DNA of 64,000 nt from Holtiella tumoricola (GCF_027857615.1 NZ_JAQIFT010000007.1:11473-75472); one strand, 5' to 3'. Positions 42,394-51,285 are shown, numbered from the stretch's first letter. Program-made: numbers and translations. The notes: generated by a model from the sequence alone, not told the origin.

Positions 42394-44790
42394 ATGCAAT
42401 ACAACCCACAAGAAGTTGAACAAAAGTGGAGAAAAAGATGGGAAGAAAGCCCAATTAATGAAGATACTGAAGACAAAAAACATTACTACTGTTTAGATAT
42501 GTTCCCATATCCATCAGGTAATGGTCTTCATGTAGGTCACTGGAGAGGATATGTTTTATCAGATGTTTGGAGTCGTTATCAAATCCTTCATGGATACCAT
42601 GTCCTTCATCCAATGGGGTGGGATGCCTTCGGTCTTCCAGCTGAAAACTATGCAATCCAAAAGAAAGTACATCCAGCAACTGCTACAGCAGAAAATGTTG
42701 CAAACTTCAAACGTCAGCTTCAAGAAATCAGTGCAGTTTATGACTGGGATAAAGAAGTTAATACAACAGATCCTAACTACTACAAATGGACACAATGGAT
42801 CTTCCTTAAAATGTTTGAAAATGGCTTAGCTTATGAAAAAGAAATGCCAATTAACTGGTGTCCATCATGTAAAACAGGTCTTGCAAACGAAGAAGTTAAA
42901 GATGGTGGATGTGAACGTTGTGGTAGCACAGTGACAAAGAAAAACCTTCGTCAATGGATGCTTAAAATCACAGCTTATGCAGAAAGACTTCTTAACGACT
43001 TAGATGGTTTAGAGTGGCCAGAAAAAGTTAAGAAAATGCAAGCTGACTGGATCGGTAAAAGCTATGGTGCTGAAATCGACTTTAATGTAGAAGGAACTGA
43101 TAAGAGTCTTAAAGTTTTCACAACACGCCCAGATACACTTTATGGCGCAAGTTTTATGGTACTTGCTCCAGAACATGCAGATGTACTTGAACTTGCAGAT
43201 GAAAGCCAAAAAGAAGCTGTTGAGAAATATGTATTTGATGCATCTACTAAATCATCAGTTGACCGTATGGCTGACAAAGAAAAAACAGGTGTGTTCTTAG
43301 GTAAATATGCGATTAATCCACTTAACGGAAATCGTCTTCCAATTTGGATTTCAGACTATGTACTTGCAGACTATGGTACAGGTGCTATTATGTGTGTACC
43401 AGCACATGATGAACGTGACTTTGCATTTGCAACTAAGTTTGAACTTCCAATTATCCAAGTTATTTCAAAAACTGGTGAAGAAGAAAAACTTGAAGAAGCT
43501 TTTACTGAAGAAGGTATCATGATTAACTCTGGTGAGTTTAATGGTATGAAATCAAGTGAGGCTAAAGTTAAAATTCCAGATTACCTTGAATCAAAAGGTA
43601 TTGGTACAAAAACAACAAACTACAAACTTCGTGACTGGGTATTTTCACGTCAACGTTACTGGGGTGAGCCAATTCCAGTTGTACACTGTGACTGCTGTGG
43701 CGTAGTTGGTGTTAAAGAAGAAGATCTTCCTGTTAGACTTCCAGATGTAGAAAGCTATGAACCAACAGGTACAGGTGAATCTCCACTTGCTGCTATTGAA
43801 GAGTGGGTAAACACAACATGTCCAAAATGTGGTGGTCCTGCTAAACGTGAAACAAATACAATGCCACAATGGGCTGGATCTTCTTGGTACTTCTTAAGAT
43901 ATCCAAACCCACACAATGACAAAGAGCTTATTAGCCAAGAAGATATGAAAAAATGGTTACCTGTTGATATGTATGTAGGTGGTATCGAACATGCTGTTCT
44001 TCACTTACTTTATGCACGTTTCTATACAAAATTCTTAAATGATATTGGTGTAGTAGACTTTGCAGAACCATTTAAACGTCTTTTCAACCAAGGTATGGTT
44101 ACAAAAGATGGTGCTAAAATGAGTAAATCAAAAGGAAATGTTGTTTCTCCAGATGAACTTGTCTCTAAATATGGTTGTGACTCACTTCGTATGTACGAAC
44201 TCTTTATTGGACCACCAGAACTTGATAGTGAGTGGGATGATAGAGGTATTGAAGGGGTATACCGTTTCTTAAATAAAGTATGGAGACTTATTAGTGAAAA
44301 CAAAGAAGTACCTGCTACAAAAGAAATGGAGCGTATTCGTCACAAAATGGTATACGATATCACACAACGTATGGAAAGTTTCAACTTAAATACCGTTGTA
44401 AGTGGATTTATGCAATACACAAACAGCTTAGTAGATATCCAAAAACAAGCTGGTGGTATTGATCATGAAACAATCAAAACACTTATTGTATTACTTGCAC
44501 CATTTACACCTCACATTAGTGAAGAGTTATGGGAACAAGCAGGTGAAGCAGGTAGTGTATTCAAACAAGCGTGGCCAACATATGATGAGTCTAAAATGGT
44601 AGAAGATGAAATCGAAGTAGCTGTTCAAGTAAGTGGTAAAATGGCTGGTAAGATTAAAGTTGGTGTAGAAGAAGCAGAAGAGAGTGTACTTGCAAAAGCT
44701 CATGAAGTAGCTGCAGCACGTCTTGAAGGAAAACAAATTGTAAAAGAAATCTATGTTAAAGGTCGTATCGTTAACATTGTAGCTAAATAA
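42394..44790 (+). CDS. leuS: leucyl-tRNA synthetase
   Basis: A 798-residue class I synthetase with AAAGGAGG before ATG 42394. It has the HIGH-type signature PSGNGLHVGHWRGYV, the zinc-binding CPSCKTG with CERCG, the CP1 editing domain with TTRPDTLYGASFMVLAPEH, and the KMSKS loop (AKMSKSKGN). The length is normal for bacterial LeuS. Codons are strongly biased toward AAC, TTC and CTT, as in highly expressed genes. It is controlled by the T-box leader directly upstream. Confidence 0.98.
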   Translation: MQYNPQEVEQKWRKRWEESPINEDTEDKKHYYCLDMFPYPSGNGLHVGHWRGYVLSDVWSRYQILHGYHVLHPMGWDAFGLPAENYAIQKKVHPATATAENVANFKRQLQEISAVYDWDKEVNTTDPNYYKWTQWIFLKMFENGLAYEKEMPINWCPSCKTGLANEEVKDGGCERCGSTVTKKNLRQWMLKITAYAERLLNDLDGLEWPEKVKKMQADWIGKSYGAEIDFNVEGTDKSLKVFTTRPDTLYGASFMVLAPEHADVLELADESQKEAVEKYVFDASTKSSVDRMADKEKTGVFLGKYAINPLNGNRLPIWISDYVLADYGTGAIMCVPAHDERDFAFATKFELPIIQVISKTGEEEKLEEAFTEEGIMINSGEFNGMKSSEAKVKIPDYLESKGIGTKTTNYKLRDWVFSRQRYWGEPIPVVHCDCCGVVGVKEEDLPVRLPDVESYEPTGTGESPLAAIEEWVNTTCPKCGGPAKRETNTMPQWAGSSWYFLRYPNPHNDKELISQEDMKKWLPVDMYVGGIEHAVLHLLYARFYTKFLNDIGVVDFAEPFKRLFNQGMVTKDGAKMSKSKGNVVSPDELVSKYGCDSLRMYELFIGPPELDSEWDDRGIEGVYRFLNKVWRLISENKEVPATKEMERIRHKMVYDITQRMESFNLNTVVSGFMQYTNSLVDIQKQAGGIDHETIKTLIVLLAPFTPHISEELWEQAGEAGSVFKQAWPTYDESKMVEDEIEVAVQVSGKMAGKIKVGVEEAEESVLAKAHEVAAARLEGKQIVKEIYVKGRIVNIVAK

Positions 44791-44793
44791 TAA

Positions 44794-44833
44794 AATATAA
44801 AAAGAGCTGTTGATCAACAGCTCTTTTTATATT
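44794..44833. terminator. bidirectional terminator between leuS and the SGNH gene
   Basis: A 40-base perfect palindrome (AATATAAAAAGAGCTGTTGA and its complement). A-runs and T-runs on both sides let it stop leuS and the convergent hydrolase transcript. Confidence 0.85.
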
Positions 44834-44851
44834 TTAAGAAAATACTCTGGC

Positions 44852-45487
44852 TTACATATTTTTGAGAATAATAGGAGCAAGTGCCTTGGCGAAGTGAGTA
44901 TGGCTTTCTTTATCAAAATGCATAAAGTCTATAGGATTGGCAGTCACGACCTCGTTAGCGTTGAAGAAATAACATCTATGACGTTTAGCACAAATTCGCA
45001 TAAGCTCAGGCAGTTGTTGTGATTTCCTTACACAATCTTTTCCCATTTCACCAGCTACAGGAGAAGCATAGACTTCATCTAGAATAATAATAGGTGCGAC
45101 TATAAGTATTTTTATATCTGACTTCCAAACAGGCATACTTTTAGCTTTTTGAATGAGACGGTCAATACCATCAGCAATATTTTGAGGGCTGGCTGAAAAA
45201 CGTTCTTTACAGTCATTAGTGCCCAGCATAATAACTAATCCATCAATAGGGCAGTGAGACATTAAAGTTGTATGTAGATGCCATTTTCCGTTTAGACCTT
45301 CGTTGAGAGGATCATCGAATACGGTTGTTCTTCCGCTTACCCCTTCTTCTATAATCATATATTCATTGCCAAGCAATTGCTGAAGGACTTGAGTCCAACG
45401 TATATCATCTTCAAAGCGATCATTGGTCTCAGCATCATACCCCCAAGTATTAGAATCTCCATAGCAAACTATTCTTTTCTTATTCAA
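44852..45487 (-). CDS. SGNH/GDSL-family hydrolase
   Basis: A 211-residue cytoplasmic esterase-type enzyme. TTG 45487 is chosen as start since AGGAGGTGG ends five bases before it; the upstream GTG is part of that site. It has GDSNTWGYD (block I, nucleophile Ser), block II Gly in GVSGRTT, block III LGTNDCKERF with Asn, and the catalytic Asp/His in DFMHFDKESH. It resembles the arylesterase/lysophospholipase L1 group. The natural substrate is unknown. It is a single-gene unit. Confidence 0.88.
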   Translation of the reverse strand: MNKKRIVCYGDSNTWGYDAETNDRFEDDIRWTQVLQQLLGNEYMIIEEGVSGRTTVFDDPLNEGLNGKWHLHTTLMSHCPIDGLVIMLGTNDCKERFSASPQNIADGIDRLIQKAKSMPVWKSDIKILIVAPIIILDEVYASPVAGEMGKDCVRKSQQLPELMRICAKRHRCYFFNANEVVTANPIDFMHFDKESHTHFAKALAPIILKNM

Positions 45488-45609
45488 TAAAACCACCTCC
45501 TATAGAAATAATTATGAGAATAGTATAACATAATATAGAAAATATAAAAATAATTTTCTGATGCTTTTATATAGCTGATAAAAATGAAAAATATATTCAA
45601 AGAAACAGA

Positions 45610-45648
45610 AAAAACATCCCACGATAAAAGATATCGTGGGATGTTTTT
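45610..45648. terminator. strong hairpin terminator
   Basis: AAAAACATCCCACGATA (45610-45626) pairs with TATCGTGGGATGTTTTT (45632-45648), a 17-base-pair stem with A-run and T-run. It lies between divergent or unassigned transcripts: the SGNH gene starts to its left and the small unknown genes end to its right. Confidence 0.75.
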
Positions 45649-45702
45649 CTTACGATGTATACACCTTAATAGAGGTGTATTACTAGAAAAGGAGGACTGA
45701 TA

Positions 45703-45813
45703 TTGGAAAGTTATATAACCTATCTAGTATTATTATATGCTTTAACGTGCCCAAACATGTTAAAGAACATTTACATATTATTTTGCATCATCCTTATAAA
45801 GGCATCAAATTGA
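45703..45813 (+). CDS. possible 36-residue hydrophobic peptide
   Basis: TTG 45703 lies seven bases after AAAGGAGGAC. The product (MESYITYLVLLYALTCPNML then a second hydrophobic stretch with ILFCIILIKASN) would be a single- or double-pass membrane peptide. It overlaps the end of the convergent gene 45771-46031 by 43 bases. A hairpin ATACACCT/AGGTGTAT (about 45659-45680) lies before it. The good ribosome-binding site is the only strong evidence; it could be chance. Confidence 0.3.
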   Translation: MESYITYLVLLYALTCPNMLKNIYILFCIILIKASN

Positions 45814-46031
45814 GTACGTTTTGATGGTGGAAGAGAATTACGCAATTCAACCATAAGTGCTTGTTGTCTTTCGGGTGTCATTTGAACATTATAGCGTTGT
45901 GCTTCATTAGAAATAGTCATCATAGCAGGGAGCAATTGTGAAGGGTCCTTTATAGAACGTAAAGTACGTTCTAGGGTAATTAAAAAGTTTTTATTTATAC
46001 CTGCAAAAGCAGGATGATCAACAAATGCCAT
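45771..46031 (-). CDS. 86-residue hypothetical protein
   Basis: A small helical protein: MAFVDHPAFAGINKNFLITL, later VQMTPERQQALMVELRNSLP and FDAFIRMMQNNM. GGAGG precedes its ATG. It has no cysteine, signal peptide or membrane helix. It is transcribed after the 201-residue gene 46059-46664 with a gap of 27 bases, so the two form an operon. The short helical units with Pro-separated helices resemble those in the neighbouring unknowns. Function is not recognised; a sporulation link is possible. Confidence 0.6.
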   Translation of the reverse strand: MAFVDHPAFAGINKNFLITLERTLRSIKDPSQLLPAMMTISNEAQRYNVQMTPERQQALMVELRNSLPPSKRTQFDAFIRMMQNNM

Positions 46032-46058
46032 AAATAATACCTCCTTATATTTAAATAA

Positions 46059-46664
46059 TTAAGAATTACTTGGTTTCATAAAAACAGAAAGCAAATTGAG
46101 TAATTGTTTTTGCTTATCATCTAACAAAGGTGCAAATGCATTAATCATATCAGCAGGGTTAGGACCGGATGATGTGTTATGTTGAGGCTCTGGATCTGTT
46201 CCTGTATTTGATGAAGGCATACTATTAAAGAAGTTTGCAAAGTTAAAAGGTGAAGATGCTGAGTCGGATGTTGGTTCAGGATCTATAGAGGAGACAATAT
46301 CTGCAGTCGATGTATCAGCTTGTTGATTAGAACGACTCATAATATTTTTAACCTCACTTAATTTCATGAGAGCATCTATAATATATGTTTTATCTGAATC
46401 CAAGCTATTGCGTATATCTGTAAGCAATCTATTTTCCCAGTTTTCGCCACGCATCATAGAAGGTTCGGGCTCAACGGGGATAGTATCACTATTATAAAGC
46501 TGAACAACAGAAATAAATTCTAAGAGTTTGAGGGAAATAGCCAAATTTTTTTGCATTCCTCTATCTAAATAGGGTAGAACACTTTTACATACACGCATAA
46601 ATTCTGTATTCACTTGGTCATCTAATTGATTACCACTGCGATAAGGTACTGGTGATGTGGTCAT
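46059..46664 (-). CDS. 201-residue hypothetical protein with disordered middle
   Basis: The first 115 residues are helical (CKSVLPYLDRGMQKNLAISL, LLEFISVVQLYNSD). Residues about 115-175 are low-complexity, rich in Ser, Pro, Thr and Asp (DPEPTSDSASSPF, TDPEPQHNTSSGP). The last 30 form an amphipathic helix (INAFAPLLDDKQKQLLNLLS). GAGGGG lies before the ATG. It is first in a leftward two-gene operon. The helix-linker-helix layout recalls small sporulation proteins of Clostridia, but no family can be named. Confidence 0.6.
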   Translation of the reverse strand: MTTSPVPYRSGNQLDDQVNTEFMRVCKSVLPYLDRGMQKNLAISLKLLEFISVVQLYNSDTIPVEPEPSMMRGENWENRLLTDIRNSLDSDKTYIIDALMKLSEVKNIMSRSNQQADTSTADIVSSIDPEPTSDSASSPFNFANFFNSMPSSNTGTDPEPQHNTSSGPNPADMINAFAPLLDDKQKQLLNLLSVFMKPSNS

Positions 46665-46841
46665 AGTGGCCCCTCCTTATTAATTATCTATATAATGTAT
46701 GTGAGAGGAGACTTGGCATAGAACAAAAAATCAGAAAATAATGCCATTAAAAGTGGTAATTATTGTATACTAATATATAATAGAAATCAGAAAAAGGAAT
46801 AGTGATAGTTAATAAAATGAGAAAAGGGGATGTAAAAGTCA

Positions 46842-48254
46842 ATGAAGAGTATAAGGAATGCATTGATGAGTATTATGCTTATAAGCTGTTTAGTGATACC
46901 TAATCTAATGTATGCATCTAGCCAAGGGTACATGACAACTGGTGAGTTTGTAAAGTTATTAGAATCATTGGATACCTATAGACGTTTAGAGGATGTAAGT
47001 AATATAGAAGCAGTACTTACTAGAAAAGATGCAGCAAACATATTGGTGAAGTTAATGGGATATGAAGGTATAGCAAAAGATTATGAAAATAGTAGTGAGT
47101 TTAAAGATGTAACCCAATATAAGGGCAATATTGCTCTTGTTAAAGAATTAGGAATTATGAGTGGAGTGAGTGAAACAACTTTTAATCCTACAGGGAAAGT
47201 TTCTAAAGAACAGGCAGATACTATTTATGAACGTCTAATGACTAAATTAAGTATACCTACTAAATGGAATCATGCATTTTATGCGATTTCATCCAGTAAC
47301 CAGATGGATTTAATACCTGAGTATGATGCGATTAGTTTTGGATGGTCTCAGGTAGTATATGATGATACTAACCAAAATTTTAATTTGGAAAGTACTAATG
47401 GAAATAATGATTTTAAGATACCAGCAGGATTTTCTGTACCATTGGATTTAGTAAAAGAAAATGGAGGAGAAGCCTATCTTATGATTTTCTTTGAAGACCA
47501 CAATCAATTGGCTCAAAAGTTGTTAAATGACTCTGGCAAAAGTGAGTATCTAATTAGTCAAATAGTGGGATTATGTAACCAGGTTTCAAAAGATGGTGTT
47601 ACAAGAAGTTTTGATGGTGTAACAATTGACTTTGAAAACTTTATAAGTAGTGATTTGAAAGAAGCATATATAAATTTTTTAGACAAGTTAAATCTAGAAT
47701 TAAAAAAGAATAATAAAAAGTTAAATGTAGCATTACAACCTAATATCTATTTTAAGGGATATGATTATAAAGGAATAGGCCAAATAGCAGATAAAATAAT
47801 TCTTATGGCTCACGATTATGCACCTACAAAATTATCAGTATTTGAGCAAGAACTAGGAGTTGTGATGACACCAATTACGCCTATTAATGAAATTTATAAA
47901 GTACTTAATGAGATTACTCATCCAGTAACAGGAACTGAAAATAGGGATAAGATTGTACTTCAAATTTCTTATGGAAGTGTACAGTGGCAAGTAAAAGATA
48001 ATAAGATAATAAATGCAAAGCCTTATACACCAAGCTATGATAAAATTTATGGCAGGCTTAATATGGAGGGCATGAAAGGGATATATAACGAACAATATCA
48101 AAATGCATATGCAACTTATGAACAAGAAGGTATTAAAAATGTTATATGGTATGAGAATAATAAAAGTGTTAAGGCAAAAATAGATTTAGCAAAATTATTT
48201 GGAGTTAATAATGTATCTTATTGGCGCTTAGGAACTATACCTCAGTATGAATAG
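46842..48254 (+). CDS. secreted SLH-domain protein with GH18-type catalytic domain
   Basis: A 470-residue exported protein. Residues 1-26 are a signal peptide (MKSIRNALMSIMLISCLVIP..., cut near MYA-SS). Residues about 30-145 contain S-layer homology-like repeats (LTRKDAANILVKLMGYEGIA, then GIMSGVSETTFNPTGKVSKE). Residues about 145-470 form a glycoside hydrolase 18-like barrel with FDGVTIDFENF, the catalytic DxxDxE region. Related spore enzymes (SleL/YaaH) split cortex or chitin-like bonds but carry LysM domains in place of SLH. It probably trims peptidoglycan or another surface polymer. Confidence 0.85.
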   Translation: MKSIRNALMSIMLISCLVIPNLMYASSQGYMTTGEFVKLLESLDTYRRLEDVSNIEAVLTRKDAANILVKLMGYEGIAKDYENSSEFKDVTQYKGNIALVKELGIMSGVSETTFNPTGKVSKEQADTIYERLMTKLSIPTKWNHAFYAISSSNQMDLIPEYDAISFGWSQVVYDDTNQNFNLESTNGNNDFKIPAGFSVPLDLVKENGGEAYLMIFFEDHNQLAQKLLNDSGKSEYLISQIVGLCNQVSKDGVTRSFDGVTIDFENFISSDLKEAYINFLDKLNLELKKNNKKLNVALQPNIYFKGYDYKGIGQIADKIILMAHDYAPTKLSVFEQELGVVMTPITPINEIYKVLNEITHPVTGTENRDKIVLQISYGSVQWQVKDNKIINAKPYTPSYDKIYGRLNMEGMKGIYNEQYQNAYATYEQEGIKNVIWYENNKSVKAKIDLAKLFGVNNVSYWRLGTIPQYE

Positions 48255-48323
48255 AGAAAAGGTCATTTTTACATAATAGGTGGAATATAATAATAACGAA
48301 CCTATAGAGAAAGTAGGTAAGTT

Positions 48324-48704
48324 ATGGATCAGTTTATGCGCATTAATTTAGAAAGAGATATTAATGAGATTACCAAACTTATCAAAGGTTATATGACCAA
48401 AACTTATATAGATGAATTGACAAGGGAAGTAAGCAGATGTGAAGATTTATGTAATAATAATCGTTCTAAAGAAGTACAACTTCTAGAAGCATTGATACCT
48501 TTTTTACCTGTAGAAAAAAGAGGATTATTTGAAGAAGTAGGTAAGATGTTAAGATATGAACAGGTGGCAGATATGATATTGCCTAAAATAGCGATTCCAC
48601 ATCAGCATGATGGTATGCGACAAGATACCAATGAACAGTTTATGCAAGAAATTATTATTAAAGTACTTTTGTTTAAGATTATGAATACAATTGAAAAACG
48701 CTAG
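48324..48704 (+). CDS. 126-residue hypothetical protein
   Basis: A small soluble helical protein: MDQFMRINLERDINEITKLI, later LLEALIPFLPVEKRGLFEEV and a histidine-containing PHQHDGM loop. It starts 69 bases after the GH18 gene. Its LIPFLP-x-EKRGLF-x-EVGKML segment is similar in style to the helices of the hypothetical proteins at 45771-46664, so these genes may belong to one functional set. The stop codon lies inside the terminator stem that follows. Confidence 0.6.
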   Translation: MDQFMRINLERDINEITKLIKGYMTKTYIDELTREVSRCEDLCNNNRSKEVQLLEALIPFLPVEKRGLFEEVGKMLRYEQVADMILPKIAIPHQHDGMRQDTNEQFMQEIIIKVLLFKIMNTIEKR

Positions 48705-48730
48705 AACATTCAATGTTCTAGCGTTTTTTT
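48694..48730. terminator. terminator overlapping the stop codon of the 126-residue gene
   Basis: AAAAACGCTAGAACA (48694-48708) pairs with TGTTCTAGCGTTTTT (48714-48728). The stem includes the TAG stop codon of the rightward gene, and it also ends the convergent small membrane gene that starts at 48995. Confidence 0.8.
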
Positions 48731-48995
48731 ATTTGTTGAAAGATGTGTTGGAAAAGAAAAAGAAAGCAAGAATAATAAGAATAAGCATGTTGGATGATTT
48801 GCCGTCACATCCTCCAAATAGGTCTTTGCCGTTTAAAAAAACAAGTGCTATAAGGATAAGCCATATCCATTCATTATTGCCACAACCGAATCTAAATAGT
48901 GAAGTCTGCGCCTGAGATGTATTTTCGGTAGTGGAGTTGTAGAAGCAGTTTGGTGAGTCTTCCGCTTGAGAATGAGTGTTGATAAAGTCTGACAT
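48729..48995 (-). CDS. small membrane protein, sporulation-type, 88 residues
   Basis: Starts at ATG 48995 with CAGGAGGTA upstream. The first half is polar (MSDFINTHSQAEDSPNCFYN). The second half has two hydrophobic helices: WIWLILIALVFLNG and MLILIILAFFFFSN, separated by a Gly/Cys loop (DLFGGCDGK). Small proteins with WIWLIL and FFFF segments are typical of clostridial spore-associated membrane peptides. It is the last of three leftward genes of this type. Exact function unknown. Confidence 0.65.
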   Translation of the reverse strand: MSDFINTHSQAEDSPNCFYNSTTENTSQAQTSLFRFGCGNNEWIWLILIALVFLNGKDLFGGCDGKSSNMLILIILAFFFFSNTSFNK

Positions 48996-49084
48996 AGGAA
49001 ATACCTCCTGAAATACTTATCTACAACTATTTTATTATAGGATATGGCAAAAAATAACTAATTAATCAATGGGCTAAGATAGGA

Positions 49085-49285
49085 TTAGCATAAACCGCCA
49101 TTGTTAAAGCAGCAGAAGAAAAGAACAGCGATGATAATCCACCAGTAGTTTCCAAATCCGCATTCGTTCTTGCAGCCACAGCCACAACTATTTCCACTAA
49201 ATAAATTCTCAATTAATTCACATCCATCTAAGCAGCAGAAGAAGAAGAAAGCGATAATGATCCAGATCCAAGTATTGTTACACAT
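49085..49285 (-). CDS. small Cys-rich membrane protein, 66 residues
   Basis: ATG 49285 is preceded by AAGGTGGTAA. The product has two near-repeat membrane helices, WIWIIIAFFFFCCLDGC and YWWIIIAVLFFCCFNNGG, separated by a cysteine- and glycine-rich loop (GNSCGCGCKNECGFGN). Eleven cysteines occur in 66 residues. The inner duplication and Cys-loop suggest a metal-binding or cross-linked spore membrane peptide. No named family is recognised. Confidence 0.65.
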   Translation of the reverse strand: MCNNTWIWIIIAFFFFCCLDGCELIENLFSGNSCGCGCKNECGFGNYWWIIIAVLFFCCFNNGGLC

Positions 49286-49452
49286 ATATAGTTACCACCT
49301 TTCATGAATTTCACAAAGTTAATGTTTGGAGTTATTTACAATTAAATTTAAGTTTTAAGTTTAGAGTCAAACTTAAGCTATAAAGCCTAAGTTTGAAGTT
49401 TGAAGTTTTGATTGTTACTTCAATATTATCTTATGAGATTAGGGAAAAAATG

Positions 49453-49617
49453 TTACTCGTTTTTTCCATTTTTATCTAATAAAAAAATTAAAAGTAAAAA
49501 AAGGAGGATAGTGTCTGTAGAAAAGGAGGAATGAAGTTGTCTTTTAGAATTTGCAGTGTTTAAGAAATTTGGATCAATATCTTTATGATTTTCTTGGTCT
49601 GGAGTAAAAAGATGCAT
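49453..49617 (-). CDS. small membrane protein, 54 residues
   Basis: ATG 49617 follows AAAAGGAAGTG. The product begins MHLFTPDQENHKDIDPNFLN, has a polar middle (ANSKRQLHSSFSTD) and one C-terminal membrane helix (TILLFLLLIFLLD) ending KNGKNE. It is below common length cut-offs, but the ribosome-binding site, orientation and C-terminal helix like those of the next two leftward genes support it as a real member of this cluster. Confidence 0.55.
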   Translation of the reverse strand: MHLFTPDQENHKDIDPNFLNTANSKRQLHSSFSTDTILLFLLLIFLLDKNGKNE

Positions 49618-49698
49618 AAATTCACTTCCTTTTAATGAAATGTTTTGTACTATAATATGAGCTTATATAGTTTTATATACAAAAATGAAAATTATGTA

Positions 49699-49727
49699 TT
49701 GACATCTAAATTACTATTGTATACAAT
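49699..49727 (+). promoter_or_regulatory. sigma-A promoter of the citrate synthase operon with embedded operator
   Basis: TTGACA (49699-49704), 17-base spacer, TACAAT (49722-49727). The palindrome ATTGTATACAAT (49716-49727) covers the -10, and a second TGTATACA lies at 49757-49764, about 40 bases on. A repressor there would block transcription. The same core occurs before the GntR gene at 56240. Confidence 0.8.
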
Positions 49728-49756
49728 TATACCAATAATAATTTTCAGAAATTTAA

Positions 49757-49764
49757 TGTATACA
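49757..49764. promoter_or_regulatory. second TGTATACA operator-like palindrome
   Basis: TGTATACA at 49757-49764, downstream of the predicted start site and 39 bases from the first copy (49718-49725). Paired sites about four helical turns apart are common for cooperative repressors. Confidence 0.5.
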
Positions 49765-49793
49765 ATACATGTTAATTCAAAAGGGGGATTAGA

Positions 49794-51161
49794 ATGTTTG
49801 AAATAGATAAGAAGTCGAATTTGTTAGAATTACCAGAATACCGCTATCAGCTTAAAGAAGTTGATACACCAGTTATGTTTAGAGAATTTTATCCATATGA
49901 AGAAATTCCTAAGATTGCCTTCAATAATGTGCATGTTCCAATTAACATGCCATCAGATATCTGGATTACGGATACAACTTTTAGAGATGGCCAACAGTCT
50001 AGAGCCCCTTATACAACAGAGCAAATAGTTAAGATTTATAAGATGTTGAATAGATTAGGTGGACCTAAAGGGATTATCAGACAAACGGAATTTTTCCTTT
50101 ATAGTGAGCAAGATAGGCGTGCTGCATTAGAATGTATGGAGCTAGGATATGAGTTCCCTGAGATTACATCATGGATTCGTGCTTCAAAGAAAGATTTCCA
50201 ACTTGTAAAGGATATGGGGATTAAAGAAACGGGTATTTTAGTAAGTTGCTCGGATTATCATATTTTTCATAAACTTCATATGAAACGTAGCGAAGCAATT
50301 GAACATTATTTAGGTGTAGTGAAGGAGTGTATTGAAGCTGGTGTTAAACCTCGTTGCCACTTTGAGGATATAACAAGAGCAGATATTTTCCATTTTGTTA
50401 TTCCGTTTGCACGCGAGCTTATGAAATTAATGGAAGAAACTGGTGTACCAGTGAAAATTCGTGCTTGTGATACTATGGGCTATGGCGTATGCTACCCAGG
50501 TTCTATGATTCCAAGAAGTGTGCATGGCATTATTTATAACTTGCACAAAGATGCAGGTGTACCTCATGAACTTCTTGAATGGCATGGACATAATGACTTT
50601 TATCGTGCAGTAGCAAACTCAACAGTAGCATGGTTATACGGAGCAAGTAGTGTTAACTGTTCTTTATTTGGAATAGGAGAGCGTACAGGAAATACACCAT
50701 TAGAAGCAATGGTTATAGAGTATGCACAGTTAAAAGGTACATTAGATGGAATGGACCCTACAGTTATAACAGAACTTGCGGAATACTATGAGAGAGAACT
50801 CGGTGAAGTTATTCCACCAAGAACACCATTTGTAGGTAAGAACTTTAATGTAACGCGTGCAGGAATCCATGCAGATGGACTTCTTAAAAATGAAGAAATC
50901 TATAATATTTTTGATACAGATAAATTATTGAATCGTCCAGCACGTGTTGCTATTAGTAACACATCAGGGCTAGCAGGTATCGCTCATTGGATTAATAGTA
51001 ACCCAAGTCTTTATGATTTAAATGAGTTAGATAAAAATGATCCACTGTGTCTATATTTGAAGCAATGGGTAGATGAAGAATATGAAAATGGACGTGTAAC
51101 TTTAATTACAGATGAAGAGTTAGAACAATTAATCGAAGAATATATGAGTAAAAAACAATAG
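49794..51161 (+). CDS. probable Re-citrate synthase (isopropylmalate/homocitrate synthase-like)
   Basis: A 455-residue enzyme of the DRE-TIM metallolyase group: WITDTTFRDGQQSRAPYT holds the metal-binding DTTFRDGQ, and LEWHGHNDFYRAVANS holds the HxH metal ligands, followed by FGIGERTGNTPLEAM. It lacks the C-terminal leucine-binding regulatory domain of LeuA. Its operon partners are aconitase and isocitrate dehydrogenase, so acetyl-CoA plus oxaloacetate to citrate is the best assignment. This is the Re-stereospecific enzyme known from Clostridium kluyveri that replaces ordinary citrate synthase in anaerobes. Homocitrate synthase is the main alternative. Confidence 0.82.
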   Translation: MFEIDKKSNLLELPEYRYQLKEVDTPVMFREFYPYEEIPKIAFNNVHVPINMPSDIWITDTTFRDGQQSRAPYTTEQIVKIYKMLNRLGGPKGIIRQTEFFLYSEQDRRAALECMELGYEFPEITSWIRASKKDFQLVKDMGIKETGILVSCSDYHIFHKLHMKRSEAIEHYLGVVKECIEAGVKPRCHFEDITRADIFHFVIPFARELMKLMEETGVPVKIRACDTMGYGVCYPGSMIPRSVHGIIYNLHKDAGVPHELLEWHGHNDFYRAVANSTVAWLYGASSVNCSLFGIGERTGNTPLEAMVIEYAQLKGTLDGMDPTVITELAEYYERELGEVIPPRTPFVGKNFNVTRAGIHADGLLKNEEIYNIFDTDKLLNRPARVAISNTSGLAGIAHWINSNPSLYDLNELDKNDPLCLYLKQWVDEEYENGRVTLITDEELEQLIEEYMSKKQ

Positions 51162-51285
51162 AACTATAGGAAATGGATAAAAAAATAATGTACTAATGAA
51201 AACAGGGTTGTACAAATATACTCTAGATTAAATTTTTATAATTATATATAATATTTTATATAGATTAGAATATAGGAGGGGAAGC

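Noticed and set aside
46680..46740. Sporulation sigma-E/K promoter before the small leftward genes
   Set aside because: A CATACATT resembling a sigma-E -10 can be seen on the minus strand, but no matching -35 lies at the right distance, so it is not listed as a feature.
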